This document shows, piece after piece, positions 1 to 4,539 of a DNA stretch of 5,297 nt (position 1 is the stretch's first letter; each line of letters starts with the position of its first letter). The position numbers and the translations under genes were made by a program. Below the pieces are notes generated by a model. The model was not told the origin of the DNA and ran no database searches. It worked only from the letters and a program-made list of their open reading frames with translations. Origin of the DNA: Caryophanales bacterium UBA3668 (GTDB lineage: Bacteria > Bacillota_I > Bacilli_A > RFN20 > CAG-826); NCBI GenBank assembly GCA_002373085.1, contig DFJP01000076.1, positions 1-5,297 of the forward strand, given 5' to 3'.

Positions 1-316
1 CTTCGAGTTTTATTCCTTTTTTAAGGAATATCTCATAAACAATTCCAAAGACCACCGCTCTTAAAATTGGAGGAACCATCCATAAAGGAGTAGTAATACT
101 TAGTCCATATGCTCCTCTAGCTTGACCGATAAAACTACCTAAAATCGCAATTAAAATCGCATCAGGAAGGCCATATAAGACCACAGCCATAATAACAGTT
201 AAACCAGTAAAAGCAATTTGTAGATTCGGTGTTAAACGAACAGTTAAAGTTGACAATACAATATACATTGCCAATAACATTCCATCTCCACAAATTCTAC
301 TAATTGTTCTTTTCAT
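1..316 (-). CDS. ECF transporter S component (partial, N-terminal 105 residues)
   Basis: The visible protein is a hydrophobic membrane protein cut by the window edge at its C-terminal side. It begins MKRTISRICGDGMLLAMYIV, with helices at about residues 12-28, 33-50, 52-66 and 82-98. The pattern is a first helix after a basic N-terminus, then QIAFTGLTVIMAVVLYG, then PDAILIAILGSFIGQ, then TTPLWMVPPILRAVVFG. This is typical of the substrate-binding S subunits of energy-coupling-factor vitamin and metal transporters, which work with the EcfA/EcfA'/EcfT module in the membrane. The substrate cannot be told from this fragment. ATG at 316 is the longest possible start because in-frame TAA codons lie just upstream. 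It has no Shine-Dalgarno sequence. A later ATG (codon 13) follows a GGAG and is a less likely alternative because it would remove the basic leader. The gene is divergent from the lipoprotein gene at 403. Family call is fairly sure; substrate unknown. Confidence 0.75.
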   Translation of the reverse strand, partial: MKRTISRICGDGMLLAMYIVLSTLTVRLTPNLQIAFTGLTVIMAVVLYGLPDAILIAILGSFIGQARGAYGLSITTPLWMVPPILRAVVFGIVYEIFLKKGIKLE

Positions 317-402
317 TGCTAATTATTATTACAAAAAACAAAAATATAGTAAACAAGTCATAAAAATATTTGCTCTTATCTTTAATTAAGTATAATAAGT
401 GT
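317..402. promoter_or_regulatory. Divergent intergenic region; TATAAT box directly before the lipoprotein start
   Basis: On the plus strand a perfect TATAAT lies at 391-396 and the ATG of the lipoprotein gene is at 403, leaving only six bases between them. A transcript from this box would start at or next to the A of ATG, so the mRNA should be leaderless. No Shine-Dalgarno sequence is present. The -35 is poor (TTGCTC at 370-375, spacing 15). On the minus strand the S-component start is preceded by AATAAT five bases away and also lacks a Shine-Dalgarno; that box is a weaker candidate. Confidence 0.55.
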
Positions 403-1317
403 ATGAAAAAAATATTTAGATTGCTACTTGTTTCTTTTGCTCTAAGTGCTTGTGGAACTAAGCCAACAGTAGAAACCACTCCTACGCAAAAGGACGTATA
501 TACCTTAAACGCTAATAATGTCACTGTTGAAGTCGGTGGAACTTATCAATTCCATCTTTACAAAAATAATGTTTTAGTCACTAGAAATGTTGTTTGGCAA
601 GTTTCTACTGGTTTACTCGATATCACTAGCGACGGCTTGCTTACTGGTATTTATCCAACAAATTCTTCAAGCAACGCATTCGTTCGCGGGTCTATTGGTA
701 AAAACTATGTTGACTGCAAAGTTACTGTCACTGGTAGAAATAGCAACATTTATAGATGCATGACTAGTGAATATCAAACTTCTGCTGAAATAGAAAACAC
801 TAATCATGTTGTCTATTCCTGCAAAAGGGAAGAATCAGGTTCTAATTGGGATGGAACTAAATATAAAAACTCTTACTTATTTACTTACGATTCATTAACC
901 GAGAAATGCAAAATCGTGACTATGAAGATTGGCTACTACGTTAATGGAGAAGGCTACCAGTGGGAAGAAGTCTATGCCGGGTATAATGAATTCACTTGGG
1001 GCGATTATGAAAACGGCCTATTCTATGGAATTATGGGTGATATAGTTCATGACACCAACCCTGGTAGAGAAAGACAAGTTAATGTTATCTTTAAAAATGA
1101 ACAACTAGTTTTTAACAAAGAAACCTATCAAATTGGATTTCACTCTCAAGCAGAATATTATGAAATTGTTAAAAACACTTACACCAATTACACAGTGACT
1201 AGTGATGACATTTACGAAATTCTTAAAGTCGTTAATGAATGTAAAACATTTGCAGACAACGAAGTGTTTAAGGATTATAACAATTCTCACCCTAACGATA
1301 TAGTGAAGTTATTCTAA
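403..1317 (+). CDS. Lipoprotein with Big_2-like Ig domain and unrecognised C-terminal region
   Basis: The 304-residue protein starts MKKIFRLLLVSFALSACGT, a lipoprotein signal peptide with lipobox LSAC and the acylated cysteine at residue 17, so it should be anchored on the outer face of the membrane. Residues about 31-110 resemble a bacterial Ig-like group 2 domain: LNANNVTVEVGGTYQF, VVWQVSTG, ITSDGLLTGI and a closing VDCKVTVTG. The remaining 190 residues are rich in Tyr, Asn, Thr and Glu, contain four cysteines, and match no family I can name. A longer reading would start at 370, but the signal peptide requires the start at 403. A TATAAT ends six bases before this ATG and there is no Shine-Dalgarno, which points to leaderless translation. 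The gene ends at a terminator shared with the convergent tRNA-Gly. A surface or adhesive role is inference. Confidence 0.85.
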   Translation: MKKIFRLLLVSFALSACGTKPTVETTPTQKDVYTLNANNVTVEVGGTYQFHLYKNNVLVTRNVVWQVSTGLLDITSDGLLTGIYPTNSSSNAFVRGSIGKNYVDCKVTVTGRNSNIYRCMTSEYQTSAEIENTNHVVYSCKREESGSNWDGTKYKNSYLFTYDSLTEKCKIVTMKIGYYVNGEGYQWEEVYAGYNEFTWGDYENGLFYGIMGDIVHDTNPGRERQVNVIFKNEQLVFNKETYQIGFHSQAEYYEIVKNTYTNYTVTSDDIYEILKVVNECKTFADNEVFKDYNNSHPNDIVKLF

Positions 1318-1319
1318 AA

Positions 1320-1354
1320 AAATAAAGGACATTTAAAATGTCCTTTTTATTTTG
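1320..1354. terminator. Bidirectional intrinsic terminator between lipoprotein gene and tRNA-Gly
   Basis: A perfect inverted repeat, AAAGGACATTT at 1324-1334 and AAATGTCCTTT at 1336-1346, sits between an A-run and a T-run. It therefore gives a hairpin plus U-tract on both strands. It follows the plus-strand lipoprotein stop by 6 bases and the minus-strand tRNA-Gly 3' end by about 14 bases. It should end both converging transcripts. Confidence 0.9.
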
Positions 1355-1359
1355 CTATT

Positions 1360-1433
1360 TGGAGCACACGACGGGAATCGGACCCGCACATTCAGCTTGG
1401 GAAGCTAAAGTTCTACCACTAAACCACGTGTGC
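1360..1433 (-). tRNA. tRNA-Gly (anticodon CCC)
   Basis: The 74-base gene folds into a full cloverleaf. The acceptor stem GCACACG/CGTGTGC is perfectly paired, the D stem is GTTT/GAAC with loop AGTGGTA, and the anticodon stem TTAGC/GCTGA carries the loop TTCCCAA, giving anticodon CCC for the GGG codon. The T stem is GCGGG/CCCGT and CCA is encoded. Discriminator U73 and C35/C36 agree with glycine identity. The T loop reads TCCGATT rather than TTCGATT, so position 55, normally pseudouridine, is C. The 5' end is only three bases after the alkD-like stop codon and no promoter fits in that gap. The tRNA is therefore probably released from the 3' end of the alkD mRNA by RNase P; its 3' side leads into the bidirectional terminator. 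Confidence 0.93.
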
Positions 1434-1436
1434 GTT

Positions 1437-2108
1437 TTAAAGTTTTTCTCTCAGAGATTTGAATTTGTTCTTTTCTTCATCGCTAAAACGATAAGAGTCC
1501 ACTATTTTGGAGATAGTTTTTCTCACTAATTCTTTATCAGAGCATTCAGAAAGATATTTATACACTTCATCTTTATAGTGAATAGCGATAAAAGATAATA
1601 ACCATGCTTCTGCCATTGTGACCATATAGTCTTCGTTAGTCACTAAATCATCTAAGATATGGAGAATTCTTTGATCACTAGAGAAATGGAGCCCTAATAC
1701 ATAAGCATATCTTCTAGTGTAGACATGATTAGAACGATAATGAGCGTAAAAGAAATTAGCGAACTTCGAATAATCACACTTCTTTAAATAAGTAGTTAAA
1801 GTATCAGTAATTGCCCAGCTAGAAGCATATTTCAGATTATTAGATAAGAAAGTAAGTTGACTATCAATGCTATTGAGTCTAGATAAACCTAAACCAAAAT
1901 ATAGAAAATCAACTTCTAAATATTTTCCTAACTCAAAATCTGATAGTTTTAGCTCTTCATTTAAAACATTTTCTTTGATTAATCTTCTAAGAACTGGAGT
2001 TTTAACTCCAATAGAAATGTAACTACTATTTGATAAGCGTTTAGAAAAAATGGCGAAGTTATCGTCTTTATTATCAAATAAGTATTTAACTAATTCCTGA
2101 TAGTTCAT
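1437..2108 (-). CDS. AlkD-like DNA alkylation repair protein
   Basis: This 223-residue protein has the features of the DNA alkylation repair (AlkD, HEAT-like repeat) family, monofunctional glycosylases that remove alkylated purines such as N3- and N7-alkyl bases. Recognisable pieces are VKTPVLRRLIKE at 35-46, SSWAITDTL at 96-104 (Trp98 and Asp102, probably the counterparts of the catalytic-pocket Trp and Asp), the Arg pair 132-133 in YTRRYAYVLGL, MAEAWLLSF at 165-173, and the C-terminal SYRFSDEEKNKFKSLR. Its length is normal for the family. The start at 2108 gives a natural N-terminus (MNYQELVKYLF). It lacks a Shine-Dalgarno but has a TATAAT exactly six bases upstream. It lies between tRNA-Val and tRNA-Gly on the same strand. 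Family assignment is confident; substrate range is not visible. Confidence 0.88.
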   Translation of the reverse strand: MNYQELVKYLFDNKDDNFAIFSKRLSNSSYISIGVKTPVLRRLIKENVLNEELKLSDFELGKYLEVDFLYFGLGLSRLNSIDSQLTFLSNNLKYASSWAITDTLTTYLKKCDYSKFANFFYAHYRSNHVYTRRYAYVLGLHFSSDQRILHILDDLVTNEDYMVTMAEAWLLSFIAIHYKDEVYKYLSECSDKELVRKTISKIVDSYRFSDEEKNKFKSLREKL

Positions 2109-2120
2109 ATTTCTATTATA
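2109..2120 (-). promoter_or_regulatory. TATAAT box of a probable leaderless alkD-like transcript
   Basis: On the minus strand TATAAT (2120-2115) is followed by AGAAAT and then the ATG. The predicted transcription start coincides with the start codon. No convincing -35 exists; the region about 17 bases upstream is the U-tract side of the tRNA-Val terminator. Readthrough from the tRNA-Val unit could also supply transcripts. Confidence 0.6.
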
Positions 2121-2126
2121 AAGGTT

Positions 2127-2162
2127 TTAATAAAATAAAAAACTTGGAAATCTCCAAGTTAT
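2127..2162 (-). terminator. Intrinsic terminator after tRNA-Val
   Basis: A perfect 8-bp stem, AACTTGGA (2141-2148) and TCCAAGTT (2153-2160), with a 4-base loop is followed on the minus strand by TTTTTTATTTTATT. It starts about 10 bases past the tRNA-Val 3' end. Its T-rich tail runs straight into the alkD-like promoter, so terminator and promoter are nested. Confidence 0.85.
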
Positions 2163-2170
2163 TATCTTAA

Positions 2171-2246
2171 TGGTGGGTACTGACGGGATCGAACCGCCGA
2201 CCTTCTGTACGTCAAACAGATGCTCTCCCAGCTGAGCTAAATACCC
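2171..2246 (-). tRNA. tRNA-Val (anticodon GAC)
   Basis: The 76-base gene forms a complete cloverleaf. The acceptor stem GGGTATT/AGTACCC contains one G-T pair; the D arm is GCTC-AGCTGGGA-GAGC. The anticodon stem TCTGT/ACAGA has loop TTGACGT, giving anticodon GAC for GUC and GUU codons. The variable region is AGGTC, the T arm GGCGG-TTCGATC-CCGTC is canonical, and A73 plus CCA are encoded. The body closely resembles other low-GC Gram-positive valine tRNAs. It has its own promoter about 50 bases upstream and a terminator just downstream, so it appears to be an independent single-tRNA unit. Confidence 0.95.
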
Positions 2247-2288
2247 ATCTATGCTGGTGCGATTAATGGACTGCATTTCCTTTAAGCG

Positions 2289-2323
2289 CTCAATTATTAT
2301 ACATATATTAATAACAAAAGCAA
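2289..2323 (-). promoter_or_regulatory. Promoter of tRNA-Val
   Basis: On the minus strand TTGCTT (2323-2318) is separated by 16 bases from a perfect TATAAT (2301-2296). The expected start near 2289 leaves a leader of about 43 bases before the mature tRNA 5' end, to be removed by RNase P. Confidence 0.6.
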
Positions 2324-2345
2324 AGATTTTTTTACACACATATCC

Positions 2346-2394
2346 ATAAAAAATAAAAAGGCCAAATACATAAATGTATAAGACCTTAATTTTT
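2346..2394 (-). terminator. Terminator of the 457-residue lipoprotein gene; copy A of a 46-bp direct repeat
   Basis: On the minus strand, AAGGTC (2387-2382) pairs with GGCCTT (2363-2358) including one U-G pair. Inside it, ATACAT pairs with ATGTAT. The hairpin is followed by TTTTTATTTTTT. It begins about 30 bases past the lipoprotein stop. The block 2349-2394 recurs at 3922-3967 with one difference (A at 2370, T at 3943). Confidence 0.75.
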
Positions 2395-2417
2395 ATATTG
2401 GTATTGACTATAAAGTG

Positions 2418-3791
2418 TTAGTTAATGACGATTCTAATTGCAGGACGCACAGACATCTCTTTATAATCTACCTTTTCTCCATAGTCATTATAACAATAGC
2501 CAACATCGTCAACAAAAGTTGCTTTATCAGGATCCCCATTAAAAGGAGAACGTGTCCAAAACAAACAATTCATATCTAAAATTGGATCTGGAGCTCCATA
2601 GTAACAAAATGCTCCGTTTGCTCTTACCCAATCGGTTGAATCGGTTGCTAAATCTCTACTACTAGCAAATCCATATGATTCGTTCTTCACATCACTGACA
2701 CTAAGCAAAAAGACATTATCTTTGGTGTTATTACAGGCATATGGATTTTCATTATCAAAAAATGTGGAAGACGCACTATTATCAACTGTTGTTTCTTGAA
2801 TTGGGGTGTTATTTAAGAAAAAGGCAGTGTTATAAAAATCATTATTTAACCAAGCTCTTATATCACTATATTCATAGTTATTTGCATAAATGGTTTTATC
2901 GTCAATGGTTCTATTCTCTTTCGAACTATGGAATTGTTTAACATCTAGCGCAGTGTCTGAAAATAACAAATAAGTGTTGTCGGTTTTATTCAAAACCCTC
3001 CAGACAATTGGCTCACATTTAAACCAATATTCTTTATTCCTTTGCATAACAACACCATCTTCAAATTGGTAGTTAAAATACTGTGTAAAATGAGCAACAC
3101 ATTTAGTGTAATAATATCCACCATAGTAATAATAGCCCAACGAATTAGGATTATCTAAGGCGTTAAGTTTTGCAATAACAGTATCATCTGAAACATAATG
3201 TCTTGGATAAACACCATAGGTCACTGTTTTTTGATCTTCTGAGAGAATTGGATCACAAGAGTATACAAGTCTACCTAAATTTTCCACTTTTGTATCGGTG
3301 TGTCCATCATAAGTAGCAGTATATGTTTTAATGCAGTCAGTAGTTGTGGTTGCCTCAGTAATTTCACTAGTTACCGTTGCTTCATGATAAATAACGTGAG
3401 ATGAATCATGTGAGCAAACATATTTTGCTTTAGCGGTAAACTCAGTCCACACAAATGAATCAAATTGATAATCGTGATTTGTAGAATCAATTGTTTTCTC
3501 GTGAGTCTGAGTTACAAATAGTTTGTTAGTGAATGTTGCGGTATATTTGCCCGTTCCACTGGTCTCGCATCCAGCGGGAGTAACAACTGTGTAAACCGAA
3601 TCAACTCTTTCGGTTTCAACATGAGTTTCATCTGTGCTGCAAACCGCTGTTGCAGTGCAAGAAGAATAATCATCGCTCCATACATATGTTGGATCACTCC
3701 AGGTGTGCTTATGACCTGGTGCATTGTTTGAGCATGCAGCGATTAACAAAATTAAACTTGAAAAGGCGAAAAACTTATATCTAATTTTCAT
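2418..3791 (-). CDS. Large lipoprotein with two Cys/His-rich repeats and a DUF6273-like C-terminal domain
   Basis: The 457-residue protein begins with a lipoprotein signal peptide (MKIRYKFFAF, lipobox IAAC, Cys20), so it should be displayed on the membrane surface. Two related repeats follow, at about 27-103 and 105-170. Each has an early VW pair, a TAxAxC segment followed by a D/H cluster (VCSTDETH, VCSHDSSH), a Thr-rich strand and a YTAT motif near the end. A Tyr-rich linker includes YYYYGGYYY at 220-228. Residues about 190-457 resemble DUF6273-type domains of Bacillota surface proteins: VTYGVYP, EPIVWRVLN, TYLLFSDTALD, SDIRAWLNNDFYNTAF, NVFLLSVSDV, LFWTRSP and the final SVRPAIRI. The biochemical role of that domain is not known to me. 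The start is supported by AAGGAG nine bases upstream. A terminator follows the gene, and a near-identical terminator lies upstream. Adhesion or ligand binding is inference. Confidence 0.82.
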   Translation of the reverse strand: MKIRYKFFAFSSLILLIAACSNNAPGHKHTWSDPTYVWSDDYSSCTATAVCSTDETHVETERVDSVYTVVTPAGCETSGTGKYTATFTNKLFVTQTHEKTIDSTNHDYQFDSFVWTEFTAKAKYVCSHDSSHVIYHEATVTSEITEATTTTDCIKTYTATYDGHTDTKVENLGRLVYSCDPILSEDQKTVTYGVYPRHYVSDDTVIAKLNALDNPNSLGYYYYGGYYYTKCVAHFTQYFNYQFEDGVVMQRNKEYWFKCEPIVWRVLNKTDNTYLLFSDTALDVKQFHSSKENRTIDDKTIYANNYEYSDIRAWLNNDFYNTAFFLNNTPIQETTVDNSASSTFFDNENPYACNNTKDNVFLLSVSDVKNESYGFASSRDLATDSTDWVRANGAFCYYGAPDPILDMNCLFWTRSPFNGDPDKATFVDDVGYCYNDYGEKVDYKEMSVRPAIRIVIN

Positions 3792-3806
3792 ATTAATATG
3801 CTCCTT
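3792..3806 (-). promoter_or_regulatory. Shine-Dalgarno of the large lipoprotein gene
   Basis: AAGGAG (3806-3801, minus strand) lies nine bases before the ATG at 3791. This contrasts with the SD-less starts of the alkD-like gene and the 304-residue lipoprotein. I do not find a convincing promoter in the 130 bases upstream; TAGAAT at 3817-3812 is too close to the SD to serve. Confidence 0.75.
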
Positions 3807-3921
3807 TTTATATTCTAATCTCTATTTAAAAGCGGTTTTAAAGTAGAAACTACAAAAAGGTGGCAACTACATGCTTTATGCGTCAATTTAGCTATAAAAT
3901 TATTCAAATTTTTGACATTTT

Positions 3922-3967
3922 AAAAATAAAAAGGCCAAATACTTAAATGTATAAGACCTTAATTTTT
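3922..3967 (-). repeat. Copy B of the 46-bp terminator repeat
   Basis: It matches 2349-2394 at 45 of 46 positions in the same orientation. On the minus strand it keeps the outer AAGGTC/GGCCTT stem and the U-tract, while the single change weakens the inner stem. It lies upstream of the lipoprotein gene and downstream of the IS30 remnant, so it could end transcripts from that side. No intact gene now ends directly before it. Confidence 0.8.
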
Positions 3968-3976
3968 CCACTGCCA

Positions 3977-4045
3977 TTGAAGAATATTGCTGATACAAAT
4001 CAAGGTTTTGCCGATAGGTTGAAGAAATCCTTTGATACAAAATCA
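3977..4045 (+). repeat. Imperfect direct repeat, 42-base period
   Basis: Two units at 3977-4002 and 4019-4045 share the blocks TTGAAGAA and TGATACAAA, separated by six unlike bases in each. The 42-base offset keeps a plus-strand frame. It falls within a 35-codon reading frame (3947-4054) in which the two units read LKNIADTN and LKKSFDTK. I do not recognise the sequence and cannot say whether it was coding. Confidence 0.4.
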
Positions 4046-4060
4046 CTGAAGTGACAGAAT

Positions 4061-4318
4061 CTAGATTTTCTTTCTACAAGGAAATTGAACGATGTTATGA
4101 GCTCTTGAAACTCTTTTTTTATGGAATCTTTCTGCTTTTTGAACACTATATATCGTACCATCTATTGGATTTGGTTCGTGGGAATTACGTATTATTTCCC
4201 TAGAAACCGAACTAGGTGATCTTCCTAATTCACTTGCTATTTGTCTTATCGAAACACCTTTGGCAAGTAGATGTTTGATGCTTATTCGCTCTTCTATGGT
4301 AAAATGTGAATAGCTCAT
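4061..4318 (-). pseudogene. IS30-family transposase remnant (N-terminal HTH only)
   Basis: The 85 residues begin MSYSHFTIEERISIKHLLAK and contain the helix-turn-helix of IS30-family transposases (GVSIRQIASELGRSPSSVSREI at about 21-42), followed by YSVQKAERFHKKRVSRAHN. IS30 transposases are normally about 300 residues or more, with a C-terminal DDE catalytic core. Here similarity stops near residue 79 and the frame ends after PCRKKI. No frame in 3968-4060 resembles the catalytic part. The start is well supported by AGGAGG six bases before ATG. The element therefore cannot transpose by itself, but a short DNA-binding peptide could still be made. I regard it as a truncated relic, most likely left by deletion after insertion. 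Confidence 0.8.
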
Positions 4319-4421
4319 AAAGAACCTCCTGTAGATAAGTGTCGCAACTATATCTTACACCAGGATTGATATGAGCCTTTATTTTTGTCTAAAAGTGTTG
4401 CACTTGAACGGTAAATTCACC
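4319..4421 (-). mobile_element. Left-end region of the IS30-like remnant
   Basis: The segment upstream of the transposase start holds the AGGAGG ribosome site (4330-4325) and, at its outer edge, a sequence resembling an IS30-family terminus (AGTGTTGCACTTGAACGG from 4394, then TAAATTCACC). A related motif, AAGTGTCGCAACTATATC, lies closer to the gene at 4338-4355 and could be a subterminal site. No matching inverted end is found between 3792 and 4060, so the other terminus is missing from the window. The outer boundary is approximate. Confidence 0.5.
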
Positions 4422-4430
4422 AAGACTAAA

Positions 4431-4460
4431 AAACAGGAACCTTAAATGATTCCTGTCTTT
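4431..4460 (-). terminator. Probable htpG terminator
   Basis: On the minus strand ACAGGAATC (4456-4448) pairs with GGTTCCTGT (4441-4433), including one U-G pair, around a 6-base loop. TTTTTTAG follows. It lies about 84 bases past the htpG stop, directly next to the IS30-like end. Confidence 0.8.
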
Positions 4461-4472
4461 TGGGTGTTTTTT

Positions 4473-4515
4473 TGAAGTGTGTCCATTTTGGGGTTCGCTT
4501 CACTATCGGCCCGGT
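4473..4515. mobile_element. Possible orphan IS3-family end next to htpG
   Basis: The minus-strand sequence TGAAGCGAACCCCAAAATGG followed by ACAC (4502-4479) resembles the terminal inverted repeats of IS3/IS150-type elements (general form TGTACTGACCCCAAAAAGTTGGACA, from memory). The segment is locally more G/C-rich (GGCCCGG at 4508-4514) than its surroundings. TGAAGTG at 4473-4479 and CGCTTCA at 4496-4502 can also form a 7-bp stem, so a structural role is an alternative. No transposase accompanies it. Confidence 0.3.
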
Positions 4516-4539
4516 ATTAAGTTTAGTTGAATTATTTTT

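Noticed and set aside
2141..2160. Inverted repeat considered as an operator for the alkD-like gene
   Set aside because: Its position just after tRNA-Val and the T-run on the minus strand make an intrinsic terminator the simpler reading.
2127..2272. Minus-strand reading frame starting at an ATG after AAAGGA in the tRNA-Val leader
   Set aside because: It runs through the whole tRNA-Val and its terminator, so the SD-like sequence is most likely chance; the tRNA structure explains the conservation there.
3512..3724. 70-codon minus-strand frame inside the large lipoprotein gene
   Set aside because: It overlaps the repeat region of a well-supported lipoprotein in another frame and has no ribosome site or recognisable domain.
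3859..3880. Similarity of GGTGGCAACTACAT to GTGTCGCAACTATAT at 4339-4353, considered as the missing IS30 end
   Set aside because: The two copies are in direct, not inverted, orientation and share only about ten bases, so this does not serve as the opposite terminus.
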